This document shows positions 34,896-46,821 of a stretch of DNA of 64,000 bases, one piece after another. The DNA is taken from assembly GCF_009498275.1 (NCBI RefSeq), contig NZ_CP045643.1:1736001-1800000 (forward strand). The letters run 5' to 3'. Below the pieces are notes generated by a model, which saw only the letters and a list, made by a program, of their open reading frames with translations, was not told where the DNA came from and ran no database searches. The stretch comes from Streptomyces fagopyri (GTDB lineage Bacteria > Actinomycetota > Actinomycetes > Streptomycetales > Streptomycetaceae). Position numbers and translations under genes: made by a program. The first letter of the stretch is position 1. Each line of letters opens with the position of its first letter.

Positions 34896-36419
34896 CTACC
34901 ACTTGCCGGGCGCGTAGTCCTTCATGAAGACCCCGTAGAGGTCCTCGCCCTGCTCGCCGCGCACGATCGGGTCGTACACACGGGCCGCGCCGTCGACCAG
35001 GTCGAGGGGGGCGTGGAAACCCGCGTCGGCGAGGCGCATCTTGTCGGGGTGCGGACGCTCGTCGGTGATCCAGCCGGTGTCGACGGCCGTCATCAGGATG
35101 CGGTCCTTCTCGAACATCTCCTGGGCGCTGGTGCGCGTGAGCATGTTCAGAGCGGCCTTGGCCATGTTCGTGTGCGGGTGGCCGGCGCCCTTGTAGCCGC
35201 GGTTGAAGACGCCCTCCATCGCGGAGACGTTCACGATGTACGTCCGCCCGGCCCGCGCGGCCGCCATCGCGGCGCGCAGACGGCTGATCAGGATGAACGG
35301 CGCGGTGGAGTTGCAGAGCTGGACCTCCAGCAGCTCGACCGGCGTGACCTCCTCGACGGCCTGGATCCAGCTGTTGGTGTCGTGCAGGTCGGGCACGAGC
35401 CCGCCGGCGTCGATGGCCGTTCCGGCCGCGATCCGCTCCAGGGACGCGGATCCGGACACCAGCGCGAGGTCCGTGACGTCCTGCGCGCTCAGCGCGCCGC
35501 CGCCGGGGACCGGGAGCGCGGCCACCGCGCCGGAGCCGAAGGTGCCGATCACCTCGGCGGGCGGCAGTTCACCGGCGGGCAGCGGCCCGGACTCGGCGGC
35601 GAGCAGCTCACCGTAGGCCTGGGGCGAGCGGCGTACCGTCTGGGCCGCGTTGTTGATCAGGATGTCGAGGGGGCCCGCGGCGGCGACGGAGTCGGCGAGC
35701 GCGACGACCTGGGCCGGGTCGCGCAGGTCTATGCCGACGATCTTCAGCCGCCCGATCCACTCGTCGCTGTCGGGCATGGCCTTGAAGCGCCGGATCGCGT
35801 CGTTCGGGAACCGTGTGGTGATGGTGGTGTGGGCACCGTCACGCAACAGCCGCAGCGCGATGTACATGCCGATCTTGGCGCGGCCGCCGGTGAGCAGCGC
35901 GCGCTTGCCGGTGAGGTCGGTGCGGGCGTCGCGGCGGGCGCGGTTCTCGGCCGCGCAGTCCTGGCAGAGCTGGTGGTAGAAGTAGTCGACCTCGACGTAC
36001 CGCTTCTTGCAGATGTAGCAGGAGCGCGGGCGCTGGAGTATCCCCGCGATCTCGCCGGCCCCGGTGACGGACGAGGGCAGGATGCCCTCGGTCTCGTCGT
36101 CGATCCGCTGGGCGGAACCGGTCGCGGTGGACTCGGTGACAGCCTTGTCGTGGGCGGTCTTGGCGGCCCTGCGGTCCTGGCGGCGGCGCTGCTTCACCGT
36201 GCGGTAGACGCCCGCGGTGGCGCGGCGCACGGCGATGGCGTCGGGGTGGTCGACGTCGATCCTGTCGAGCTCGTCGAGCACGCCGAGGCAGACGGCCAGC
36301 CGCTCCGGGTCGATGCCGGGGCCGTACGCCTCCGCCGCCGCGTCGACGGCGGAAGCCGCCCGGTCGTCCTCTGCCGTGTCCACGGCGAGAGCCGCCTGGC
36401 CGTCCTCTGTCACCGTCAT
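34896..36419 (-). CDS. Atypical SDR fold protein with N-terminal zinc ribbon
   Basis: This is a 507-residue protein. After an Ala/Asp-rich N-terminus and a charged helix (about 80-120), a four-Cys zinc-binding motif 'CYICKKRYVEVDYFYHQLCQDC' spans roughly residues 135-160; the SDR Rossmann part follows ('GKRALLTGGRAKIGMYIALRLL', 'DILINNAAQT'). At the active site the Tyr-x3-Lys is 'TNMAK' within 'GHPHTNMAKAALNML', so the catalytic Tyr is Thr while the Lys stays. The Rossmann turn is GGRAKIG rather than GxxxGIG. It may be a binding protein or use a different mechanism. The ATG 36419 start follows AGGAAG. Confidence 0.75.
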   Translation of the reverse strand: MTVTEDGQAALAVDTAEDDRAASAVDAAAEAYGPGIDPERLAVCLGVLDELDRIDVDHPDAIAVRRATAGVYRTVKQRRRQDRRAAKTAHDKAVTESTATGSAQRIDDETEGILPSSVTGAGEIAGILQRPRSCYICKKRYVEVDYFYHQLCQDCAAENRARRDARTDLTGKRALLTGGRAKIGMYIALRLLRDGAHTTITTRFPNDAIRRFKAMPDSDEWIGRLKIVGIDLRDPAQVVALADSVAAAGPLDILINNAAQTVRRSPQAYGELLAAESGPLPAGELPPAEVIGTFGSGAVAALPVPGGGALSAQDVTDLALVSGSASLERIAAGTAIDAGGLVPDLHDTNSWIQAVEEVTPVELLEVQLCNSTAPFILISRLRAAMAAARAGRTYIVNVSAMEGVFNRGYKGAGHPHTNMAKAALNMLTRTSAQEMFEKDRILMTAVDTGWITDERPHPDKMRLADAGFHAPLDLVDGAARVYDPIVRGEQGEDLYGVFMKDYAPGKW

Positions 36420-36533
36420 CGCCGTTGCCGCTTCCTGGGGTTTCGCGCCGCGCTCGTACCGCGTTCGCCTTCGAAGGCGGAATTTTACGGAGCAAGGGGG
36501 CAAGGCGCCAAACCCGCGGTGATCACCGGCCGC

Positions 36534-37865
36534 TCAGGAGCCGCAGGCGATGATCAGCGTCTCCACCTCCTCGGTCAGCGCGCGGGCCAGCCGGTGCAGG
36601 TCCGGCACGGCCTCCGCGTCGGCGACGAGCCCGTAGTGGACCCGTCCGCGGAACGTCGAGACCGCCACCGCCAGTGCCTGGCCGCGGGCCAGCGGCGCGA
36701 GCGGATAGACCTCGGCGAGCGGGCAGCCGCCGAGCTTCAGGCCGAGGCTGGGCAGCGGCACGCTGGTGACCAGGATGTCGAAGAGCAACCGGGCCGCCTG
36801 GCCCACGACGGGGCCGCCGAGCCGGTGGCCGAGCGGCGGCACGTGGTCGGCGAGCAGCGCCACGGCACCCGCTCCCCGGTTGGGGCCCGCGTCCTTGTTG
36901 CGGTCCATGGCCGTACGGACCGCGCGGAGCCTGCCGACCGGGTCCGGGTCGTCGACCGGAAGCCGTATCAGGTAGCCGGAGAGCCGGTTGCCCTGTGGGT
37001 GCGCGGTGCGCGGGCGGCGCCGGGAGACGGGGATCAGGGCGCGGGGCGCCACGCCCTCGCTGCCGTCGCCGCGTTCGTCGAGCCAGGTGCGCAGGGCGCC
37101 CGCCACGACAGCGATCAGGACGTCGTTGACGGTGCCGCCGACGCTCTTGCGCACGCGGTGCACGTCGTCCAGGTCCAGGGACACGCCCGCGATGCGGCGG
37201 GTGCCGGTGGGCCGCGAGGTCAGCGCGGGTGAGGAGCGGACGCCGAGGGTGGCGCGGGCGACCGAGGTGCCGATGTCCAGGGCCCTGCCCACGTCGGAGA
37301 GGGTGCCGCGGACAAGGCCCGGCAGCTTGCGGACGTCCGGGAAGAGGGCCCGTGGCGGCTCCGCGGGCCGCGGACGGGGTTCCGGCATGTCCACCGGGTC
37401 CATGAGGGCCGCGGCGAGCATCAGCGCCCGCAGTCCGTCGGCCAGGGCGTGGTGGAACTTGAAGAAGACGGCGAACGAGGTGCCGTCCTCGCCGGGCAGG
37501 ACGTGTGCCTCCCAGGGCGGCCGGCCGCGCATCAGCGGGCGCTCCATGAGCCGTCCCGCCGCCGTGTGGAAGTCCGTGGCCGGCGCGTGCAGCCGGACGT
37601 GGTCGAGCGGGTCGAAGTGGGGCGCGGGTTCCCGGGTCGCGCTTCCGAAGGTCGGCGGATAGACGAGAGGCTGCCAGACGTCGCGGATCCGCATGCGCAG
37701 CCCGGGGACCCCGGCCGCGCGGGCCGCGAGCAGGTCCGCGGCGTGCGCTCCCGCGGTGGGCGAATGCGCCGTGAAGACACCGAGGGCACCGAGGTGCATC
37801 GGGTGCTGGTCGGACTCGATGTTCCAGAACGCCAGGTCGAGTGGTGCCAGGAGATCGGAAGTCAA
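36534..37865 (-). CDS. WS/DGAT-type acyltransferase (wax ester/triacylglycerol synthase)
   Basis: This 443-residue member of the bifunctional wax ester synthase/diacylglycerol acyltransferase family transfers fatty acyl groups from acyl-CoA to diacylglycerol or alcohols at the membrane. The active site HHxxxDG is His138-His139...Asp143 in 'FKFHHALADG'. The opening 'TSDLLAPLDLAFWNIES' and late 'SVPLPSLGLKLGGCPL' are family marks. TTG 37865 is chosen because it gives the family's usual first residues; the longer open frame upstream is unlike the family. It probably contributes to Streptomyces storage lipid. Confidence 0.87.
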   Translation of the reverse strand: MTSDLLAPLDLAFWNIESDQHPMHLGALGVFTAHSPTAGAHAADLLAARAAGVPGLRMRIRDVWQPLVYPPTFGSATREPAPHFDPLDHVRLHAPATDFHTAAGRLMERPLMRGRPPWEAHVLPGEDGTSFAVFFKFHHALADGLRALMLAAALMDPVDMPEPRPRPAEPPRALFPDVRKLPGLVRGTLSDVGRALDIGTSVARATLGVRSSPALTSRPTGTRRIAGVSLDLDDVHRVRKSVGGTVNDVLIAVVAGALRTWLDERGDGSEGVAPRALIPVSRRRPRTAHPQGNRLSGYLIRLPVDDPDPVGRLRAVRTAMDRNKDAGPNRGAGAVALLADHVPPLGHRLGGPVVGQAARLLFDILVTSVPLPSLGLKLGGCPLAEVYPLAPLARGQALAVAVSTFRGRVHYGLVADAEAVPDLHRLARALTEEVETLIIACGS

Positions 37866-38346
37866 GGGATTGCTCTCGCGTCGACGACGGTTGAGCAAGC
37901 AGTCAAACCCCGAGAGGCGATTACGGTCAAGTACGATCAAGCTACGCACAGTTAACAGCAGATTAAGCCCGGCCCCTGAAAGTGGGGTCGGACACAAGGG
38001 GCACTTGAGTTCAGTTCGGGCCCAGGGGCCCCGGAGGCCCCTCAGAACCCAAGCCGGACGGCTCAGCGCCGAGAGTGAACGCGTGGCACGGAGAGAGCGC
38101 GCGGCGGCGGGGAAGCCATCCGCACGCCCATGCGAAGCGCTCGCCGCGCACGGCCGTACGGGCGGTCAAAACCGTACGGCCGTACGAGAATCCGTCGGAT
38201 TTCCGGACGTCCCCGCGCCTCGCCCGGCCGGCCCGGCCCGGTCCGGCCCGGGTGGTCGTCGGGGTCGTCCGGGTCATCGGGGTCGTCCGGTTCGCGTCGG
38301 GGTCGTCCGGTTCGCGTCGGGGTGCGGCGGGGTGCGGCGGCCCGGC
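37866..38346. other. Intergenic region with terminator-like hairpin and tandem repeat
   Basis: This 481-bp region follows glgC and precedes the acyltransferase on the minus strand. It contains a perfect 12-bp stem ACGGCCGTACGG/CCGTACGGCCGT (38150-38161 with 38172-38183, 10-base loop), well placed to end glgC transcription. A 20-bp unit with GGTCGTCCGGTTCGC is repeated twice in tandem (38279-38298, 38299-38318), with degenerate copies on either side. No gene is seen. Confidence 0.55.
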
Positions 38347-39606
38347 CTACGACACGAGCCGGCCCTTCCCGAGCGCGATCACCCCGCTCCCGGAGACCGT
38401 GTAGAGCTCCGCGTCCCGCTCGGGATTGACGCCGATCGTCGCGCCCGGGGGCACCTCGACGTTCTTGTCGAGGACCGCGCCGCGCACCACCGCGCCACGA
38501 CCTATGCGGACGTTGTCGTGCAGGACCGAGCCCTGGACGACGGCGCCCGGATCGACGAGGACCCCCGGCGAGAGCACCGACCGCGAGACCTGCCCCCGGA
38601 TCAGACAGCCCGCGCTGACGATCGACTCGCTCGCGATGCCCCCGGCGCTGAACCGCGCCGGGGAGAGCTGACCGGAGTGGGTGTAGACGGGCCACCGGCG
38701 GTTGTAGAGGTTGAAGGCCGGGCGTTCGGCGATGAGGTCCATGTGGGCGTCGTAGTACGCGTCGAGCGTCCCGACGTCGCGCCAGTACCCCTGGTCCCGG
38801 GTGGTCTCCCCCGGCACGTGGTTCTCGCTGAAGTCGTAGAGCCGCGCCTCGCCGCGCTCGGTGAGCATCGGCAGGATCGACCCGCCCATGTCGTGCACCG
38901 AGTGCTCGTCCTCGGCATCCCGCTGGAGCGCCTCCACCAAGGCCTTGGTGGTGAAGATGTAGTTGCCCATCGAGGCGAAGACGCACCCCGGGTCGTCCGG
39001 CAGTCCCGGCGGGTCGGCGGGCTTCTCCAGGAAGCCCCGCACCGTCTGGCCGTCGGATCCGGGGGTGATGACACCGAACGACGAGGACTCGGCGCGTGGC
39101 ACCCGTATCCCGGCCACCGTCACCCCCGCGCCGCTCTCGATGTGCTGGGCGAGCATCTGCCGCGGGTCCATCCGGTAGACGTGGTCCGCGCCGAACACCG
39201 CGATGTAGTCGGGCCGTTCGTCGTACACGAGGTTGAGGGACTGCAGGATCGCGTCCGCGCTGCCCAGGTACCAGCGCGGGCCGAGCCGCTGCTGCGCGGG
39301 GACCGGCGTGACGTAGTTGCCGAGCAGGCTCGACATCCGCCAGGTCGTCGTCACGTGCCGGTCCAGCGAGTGCGACTTGTACTGCGTCAGGACGCAGATG
39401 CGCAGGATGTCCGCGTTGACGAGATTGGAGAGCACGAAGTCCACGAGGCGGTAGGTACCGCCGAAGGTGACCGCGGGTTTCGCGCGGTCCGCGGTGAGGG
39501 GCATCAGACGCTTGCCCTCTCCCCCCGCCAGTACGATTCCCAGTACGGAAGGCCCCTCCCCCAGGTCCCGGCTCCACTCGCCCAGGGGGTGTCCCGATCG
39601 CCGCAT
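38347..39606 (-). CDS. glgC: Glucose-1-phosphate adenylyltransferase (ADP-glucose synthesis)
   Basis: The 419-residue enzyme makes ADP-glucose from glucose-1-phosphate and ATP. It has the nucleotidyl-transferase start '[28 protein letters not shown]', '[11 protein letters not shown]' and a C-terminal left-handed beta-helix ('[24 protein letters not shown]'). The N-terminus has about 20 extra residues before the core, so a start nearer the 'VLGIVLAGG' block is possible. It is 80 bp downstream of the glgA-like gene on the same strand, so they are probably one unit supplying alpha-glucan. Confidence 0.93.
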   Translation of the reverse strand: MRRSGHPLGEWSRDLGEGPSVLGIVLAGGEGKRLMPLTADRAKPAVTFGGTYRLVDFVLSNLVNADILRICVLTQYKSHSLDRHVTTTWRMSSLLGNYVTPVPAQQRLGPRWYLGSADAILQSLNLVYDERPDYIAVFGADHVYRMDPRQMLAQHIESGAGVTVAGIRVPRAESSSFGVITPGSDGQTVRGFLEKPADPPGLPDDPGCVFASMGNYIFTTKALVEALQRDAEDEHSVHDMGGSILPMLTERGEARLYDFSENHVPGETTRDQGYWRDVGTLDAYYDAHMDLIAERPAFNLYNRRWPVYTHSGQLSPARFSAGGIASESIVSAGCLIRGQVSRSVLSPGVLVDPGAVVQGSVLHDNVRIGRGAVVRGAVLDKNVEVPPGATIGVNPERDAELYTVSGSGVIALGKGRLVS

Positions 39607-39686
39607 GCCGCCGCCCCTCTACGCCCGCTCGGGCCGCGCCCGGTTTCCGGACAGGGCCCTGTTGCCGAAGTACGCCTCTGAGATGG

Positions 39687-40838
39687 TTACCCCGCTTTGA
39701 GGACTTCCTCGTACAACTGGACGGTCCTTCGCGCCACCGCGTCCCAGCCGAACTCCCGCACCGCGCGCTCCTGTCCGGCCTCGCCCATCCGCCGGGCGGC
39801 CGGAGGATCGGCGAGAACCGAGTCGAGGGCGCGCGCCAGAGCGGCCTCGAAGTCCTCGTCGACCGTCACCAGTACGCCCGTCACCCCGTCCTCGACGACC
39901 TCGGGGATACCGCCGACCCGGGACGCGACCACGGCCGTTCCGCAGGCCATCGCCTCCAGGTTGACGATGCCGAGCGGCTCGTAGACCGAGGGACAGACGA
40001 ACACGGCCGCGTGGGTGAGGAGTTGGATGACATCCGGACGCGGCAGCATCTGCGGGATCCAGTGCACTCCCTCACGGACACCGCTCAGCTCCTGGAAGAG
40101 ATCACGGAACTCCCGGCCGATCTCCGGGGTGTCGGGGGCGCCGGCGCACAGCACCACCTGCACCGCGGGGTCGATGTCCCGCACCGCGCGCAGGAGTTGG
40201 GGCACGCCCTTCTGCCGGGTGATGCGGCCGACGAACAGCACGTAGGGGCGGCCCGTGTCGACGCCGACGCGGTCGAGGACGTCCGTGCCGTGATCGGGCC
40301 GGTAGAGGGAGGTGTCGATGCCGTTGTGCACGACCCGCACCTTCGCCGGGTCCAGGGCCGGATAGCAGGCCAGGATGTCCTCGCGCATGGCGCCGGAGAC
40401 GGCGATGACGGCGTCGGCGGACTCGATGGCGGTGCGCTCGGCCCAGCTGGAGAGGGCGTAACCACCGCCCAGTTGCTCCGCCTTCCAGGGGCGCAGCGGC
40501 TCCAGGGAGTGGGCGGTCATGACGTGCGGGATGCCGTGCAGCAGCTTGCCGAAGTGACCGGCGAGGTTCGCGTACCAGGTGTGCGAGTGGACGAGTTCGC
40601 GGCCTTCGAGGGCGGCCGCGATCGCGAGGTCGACCGAGAAGGTGCGCAGGGCGTCGTTGGCGCCGTCGAGCGAGGACCAGGGCCGGTGGCGCACGACGCC
40701 GCTCGCGGCGCCCTCGCCCCAGCAGTGCACGTCCAGTTCCGTGAGGGCCCGCAACTCCCGGGCGAGGAACTCGACATGGACGCCCGCGCCGCCGTACACG
40801 TCGGGCGGATACTCCCGGGTCAGCAGTCCCACTCGCAC
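39687..40838 (-). CDS. glgA: GT4 glycogen synthase-like / maltose-1-phosphate synthase-like glycosyltransferase
   Basis: This 383-residue GT4 (GT-B fold) retaining glucosyltransferase shows 'TREYPPDVYGGAGVHVEFLARELRA' for acceptor binding, 'FVGRITRQKGVPQLLRAV' at the domain join, and the acidic 'SVYEPLGIVNLEAMACGTAVVASRVGG' motif for the sugar nucleotide. Mycobacterial homologues annotated GlgA, next to glgC, were shown to make alpha-maltose-1-phosphate (GlgM) for the GlgE pathway, so either name may fit. GTG 40838 is taken because the family starts 'VRVGLLTREYPPDVYGG'. Confidence 0.87.
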   Translation of the reverse strand: MRVGLLTREYPPDVYGGAGVHVEFLARELRALTELDVHCWGEGAASGVVRHRPWSSLDGANDALRTFSVDLAIAAALEGRELVHSHTWYANLAGHFGKLLHGIPHVMTAHSLEPLRPWKAEQLGGGYALSSWAERTAIESADAVIAVSGAMREDILACYPALDPAKVRVVHNGIDTSLYRPDHGTDVLDRVGVDTGRPYVLFVGRITRQKGVPQLLRAVRDIDPAVQVVLCAGAPDTPEIGREFRDLFQELSGVREGVHWIPQMLPRPDVIQLLTHAAVFVCPSVYEPLGIVNLEAMACGTAVVASRVGGIPEVVEDGVTGVLVTVDEDFEAALARALDSVLADPPAARRMGEAGQERAVREFGWDAVARRTVQLYEEVLKAG

Positions 40839-40912
40839 ACAGAACCCCCCGTCGTTCCGGTCGGTTTCCCTCATGGTCACCCACAAGGAGCGCCCGCGGA
40901 AGACCACGGTCC

Positions 40913-41680
40913 TCAGGAACGGGACGTTGTTCCCCGGCGGCCGGCGGTCGGGTCCGGCGGGCGGTCGAAGCAGCAGTCGCCGCAGAGACCGCCGCCGGGA
41001 AGGCGGTAGTAGAGGCAGCAGCTGCGGCGGCGGAGCGTGCCGGGGGCGAGGGTGCCGGCCAGACCGGGCCCCGCGAGGAGGCCGACGGCCAGGACGCGGG
41101 CCCGCTCGGCCACGTCCGGGCGGCCGTGCGTGCGGGCCCAGCGGTCCAACTGCCGCCAGGCGCCCGCCAGGGCCGAGCCCGCGTTTCCTCGCAGCAGGCC
41201 CCGCGAGACACGGTACCGGGACCGCAGGGCGGCCTCCAGCGGGTCGAGATGACCCTCCCGCACGACCGTCCCGATCGCGCTCACGGGCAGGGCGCGCACC
41301 TCGGACAGCCACAGGTCGTCCGGGGCGCTGCCGTCCGGGTCCCAGCGCAGCAGTTCCGGATCGAGGTCGGGCAACTGCCCGTAGAACGCGGCGGCGCCCA
41401 GCGCGACCGACCAGAGACGGGCGGCCAGCGCCTGCTGCGCCACCGACACCGCGATCCGGGGCTCCGGGGCCCGCAGACCCTCCGCGACCTTCCGCACACG
41501 GAAAATCATCGGATCTCCGTAAACCTCCCCGGGATGATCGACTTCCGGCGCCGCGTACGCGCGCGCGAGGGTCGGCAGCGGCCCGCGCGGCGGCACGCCG
41601 GTGCGTAGTACGAAGAAGCCGCCGAGCGCGTCGAGCGCCGCGAGATCGGGATCGAGGTCCACGAACAGCAGTAGTACCAA
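40913..41680 (-). CDS. FhuF-like (2Fe-2S) protein, probable ferric-siderophore reductase
   Basis: The protein is about 255 residues long. The C-terminus 'RRRSCCLYYRLPGGGLCGDCCF' is the CC-x10-CxxC cluster motif of FhuF, which binds a 2Fe-2S centre and reduces iron released from siderophores. The N-terminal region is helical, like other actinobacterial members. The start is uncertain: TTG 41680 follows CCCCTAGGGGGC, and an ATG at 41776 is an alternative that would add 32 residues. It is not linked to a siderophore operon here. Confidence 0.78.
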   Translation of the reverse strand: MVLLLFVDLDPDLAALDALGGFFVLRTGVPPRGPLPTLARAYAAPEVDHPGEVYGDPMIFRVRKVAEGLRAPEPRIAVSVAQQALAARLWSVALGAAAFYGQLPDLDPELLRWDPDGSAPDDLWLSEVRALPVSAIGTVVREGHLDPLEAALRSRYRVSRGLLRGNAGSALAGAWRQLDRWARTHGRPDVAERARVLAVGLLAGPGLAGTLAPGTLRRRSCCLYYRLPGGGLCGDCCFDRPPDPTAGRRGTTSRS

Positions 41681-41890
41681 GCCCCCTAGGGGATTCCACC
41701 GGCGGGGTTCCCCCTCGTGTCGCCCACCCAGGGGAGGACAAGGCGCGTGTCGTACTCCATCGGCAGTAGTACTCATTGCCTGCTCAGGTACGACGACGTG
41801 AAGGGCCGAACGAGGGATCGTAGTCACCATGAAGGCCGACCGTTCGCCGCACCGGGCACCGCGCCCACGCCGCACGCCGAGGAGGGACTC

Positions 41891-44772
<2,882 letters not shown>

Positions 44773-46212
44773 ATGAGCACTTCAGCCCAGATCGGCGTCA
44801 CGGGTCTCGCGGTCATGGGGCGCAACCTCGCCCGCAACTTCGCACGCAACGGCTACACGGTCGCCGTGCACAACCGCACCGTGGCCAAGACGAACGCGCT
44901 GGTGGAGGAGTTCGGCCACGAGGGCAGCTTCGTGGCCGCGGAGACGGCGAAGGAGTTCGTGGCGGCGCTGGAGCGGCCGCGACGTCTGGTGATCATGGTG
45001 AAGGCCGGTGAGCCGACCGACGCGGTGATCCAGGAGTTCGCCCCGCTCCTGGAGCCCGGCGACATGATCATCGACGGCGGGAACGCGCACTTCGCGGACA
45101 CCCGGCGACGTGAGCGCGAGCTGCGCGGACAGGGCATCCACTTCGTCGGTACCGGCGTCTCCGGCGGCGAGGAGGGCGCGCTGAACGGGCCGAGCATCAT
45201 GCCCGGCGGCTCACCGGAGTCGTACGAGTCGCTCGGTCCCATGCTGGAGAAGATCTCCGCGAAGGCCGCGGACGGCGCCCCCTGCGTGACGCACGTCGGC
45301 CCCGACGGCGCCGGACACTTCGTGAAGATGGTCCACAACGGCATCGAGTACGCCGACATGCAGCTGATCGGCGAGGCCTACCAGCTGCTGCGCGACGTCG
45401 CCGGGTACTCCCCCTCGCAGATCGCCGACATCTTCCGCACCTGGAACACCGGCCGGCTCGACTCCTACCTGATCGAGATCACGGCGGAGGTCCTGTCGCA
45501 CGTGGACGCGGCGACGGGCAAGCCGTTCGTGGACGTGGTCGAGGACCGCGCCGAGCAGAAGGGCACGGGCCGCTGGACCGTGCAGATCGCGCTCGACCTG
45601 GGCGTCCCGGTCTCCGGCATCGCGGAGGCGGTCTTCGCGCGCTCGCTGTCCGGCCACGCCGATCTGCGGGCGGCCTCGCGCGGGCTCGCGGGCCCCACGG
45701 CGCAGCAGCTCGACGAGGTCGACGCCGCCGCGTTCGCCGACCGGGTCGAACAGGCGCTGTACGCCTCGAAGATCGTGTCGTACACGCAGGGCTTCCACGA
45801 GATCACCGCGGGCAGCGACGAGTACGACTGGAACATCGACCTCGGCGCGGTCGCCTCCATCTGGCGCGGCGGCTGCATCATCCGGGCGGCGTTCCTGGAC
45901 CGCATCCGTGCCGCGTACGACACCCGGCCGGACCTGCCGAGCCTGCTGTCCGACGACACGTTCGCGCAGGAGATCGCGGCGGCCCAGGACGACTGGCGCG
46001 AGGTGCTGGTGGCCGCCACCCGCCAGGGTGTGCCGACGCCCGGTTTCTCTGCGGCCCTCGCCTACTACGACGCGCTGCGCGCCGAACGGCTGCCCGCCGC
46101 GCTGACCCAGGGACAGCGCGACTTCTTCGGGGCGCACACCTACCGGCGTACGGACCGGGAGGGCTCGTTCCACACGCTGTGGGGTGACGACCGCTCGGAG
46201 GTCGAGGCGTAG
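44773..46212 (+). CDS. gnd: 6-phosphogluconate dehydrogenase, NADP-dependent, decarboxylating
   Basis: The 479-residue (long form) enzyme oxidatively decarboxylates 6-phosphogluconate to ribulose-5-phosphate in the pentose phosphate pathway. The Rossmann motif is 'GVTGLAVMGRNLARNFARNG' with the NADP-selective Asn-Arg after the second strand ('VAVHNRTVAKT'). The active site includes 'GTGVSGGEEGALNGPSIMPGG' and 'GAGHFVKMVHNGIEY' (Lys and Asn). ATG 44773 follows AGGAGCCAACC. A long hairpin 14 bp after the stop ends the unit, so it appears monocistronic. Confidence 0.96.
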   Translation: MSTSAQIGVTGLAVMGRNLARNFARNGYTVAVHNRTVAKTNALVEEFGHEGSFVAAETAKEFVAALERPRRLVIMVKAGEPTDAVIQEFAPLLEPGDMIIDGGNAHFADTRRRERELRGQGIHFVGTGVSGGEEGALNGPSIMPGGSPESYESLGPMLEKISAKAADGAPCVTHVGPDGAGHFVKMVHNGIEYADMQLIGEAYQLLRDVAGYSPSQIADIFRTWNTGRLDSYLIEITAEVLSHVDAATGKPFVDVVEDRAEQKGTGRWTVQIALDLGVPVSGIAEAVFARSLSGHADLRAASRGLAGPTAQQLDEVDAAAFADRVEQALYASKIVSYTQGFHEITAGSDEYDWNIDLGAVASIWRGGCIIRAAFLDRIRAAYDTRPDLPSLLSDDTFAQEIAAAQDDWREVLVAATRQGVPTPGFSAALAYYDALRAERLPAALTQGQRDFFGAHTYRRTDREGSFHTLWGDDRSEVEA

Positions 46213-46225
46213 GCGTCCGCATCAC

Positions 46226-46266
46226 CGAGGCCGTCACACCCCGGGTTCGGGGGTGTGACGGCCTCG
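46226..46266 (+). terminator. Strong intrinsic-type terminator of gnd
   Basis: This is a perfect 17-bp stem, CGAGGCCGTCACACCCC with GGGGTGTGACGGCCTCG, and a 7-base loop (46243-46249), 14 bases past the gnd stop. It is one of the longest perfect stems noticed in the window and can act in both directions. Confidence 0.75.
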
Positions 46267-46331
46267 TCATGCGGATCGCCGGGTGTCCCCACCCGTGTCC
46301 CCACCCGTCGGATCACCGTCCGCCGGGCTGA

Positions 46332-46583
46332 TCACGACAGGGGCGGTCCCGGTTCGGGCTGCGGCACCGGCTCGGGCCCCGGCGGTACCGGCTCGGGTCC
46401 CGGTGGCGGCGGAACCGGGGACGGCCGCGGAGCGGGTTCCGGGGTGGGACCGGGACCCGGGTCGGGCGCCGGGTCGGGTGCCGGGTCGGGGAAGGGGTTC
46501 GGGTCCGGGAAGGGCTGCGGGCGGCCGGGCCCCGGCCCGGGAGTGGGACCCGGCTTCACCGGTTCGGGATACGGATGCGTCAT
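46332..46583 (-). CDS. Proline-rich small hypothetical protein (83 aa)
   Basis: ATG 46583 has GGAGGACACG directly upstream. The product starts 'THPYPEPVKPGPTPGPGPG' and is then almost wholly Pro plus Gly, Glu and Asp in (P-x)n and PDPAPD repeats, giving an extended acidic chain. No signal peptide is visible. The codons keep a repeat structure at the DNA level (GGTTCCG and CCGGGTC-like units), so replication slippage may change its length. Function unknown. Confidence 0.55.
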   Translation of the reverse strand: MTHPYPEPVKPGPTPGPGPGRPQPFPDPNPFPDPAPDPAPDPGPGPTPEPAPRPSPVPPPPGPEPVPPGPEPVPQPEPGPPLS

Positions 46584-46598
46584 CGTGTCCTCCAGCCA

Positions 46599-46636
46599 GT
46601 CGGTACGTGCCAGTCGGTACGTACCTGTCGGTACGT
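46599..46636. repeat. Three 14-bp-period repeats of GTCGGTACGT upstream of the Pro-rich gene
   Basis: GTCGGTACGT occurs at 46599-46608, 46613-46622 and 46627-46636, one copy every 14 bases, 16 bp before the Pro-rich gene's ATG (minus strand). GGTACGTACC inside it is a palindrome. This could be a multi-site operator. Confidence 0.5.
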
Positions 46637-46764
46637 CGGCTCTGGACTTGTCCCACGCGTACCCGGCCCCCGCACGCCCACTCACCCCGTCGCGCGAGGG
46701 ATGCGGGCCGGGCGGTCGGACGCGCGGACGGGCCGGCCCCGTGTCACGGACCGACTGCTTCCAC

Positions 46765-46791
46765 GTTCTACGTGTTCTACGTGTTCTACGT
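46765..46791. repeat. Tandem triplet of GTTCTACGT
   Basis: Three exact, adjacent copies of the 9-base unit GTTCTACGT lie in the 238-bp gap between the Pro-rich gene and the racemase-like gene. They sit between two imperfect copies of a CGGACCG-CTGCTTCC block (about 46748 and 46793). No gene is seen here. Confidence 0.6.
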
Positions 46792-46821
46792 GCGGACCGG
46801 CTGCTTCCGCGCGCGGGTCGG

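Noticed and set aside
33837..37232. 1131-codon plus-strand open frame spanning SDR, zinc-ribbon SDR and acyltransferase
   Set aside because: Only a GC-driven open frame on the opposite strand of two good genes and out of frame with the third.
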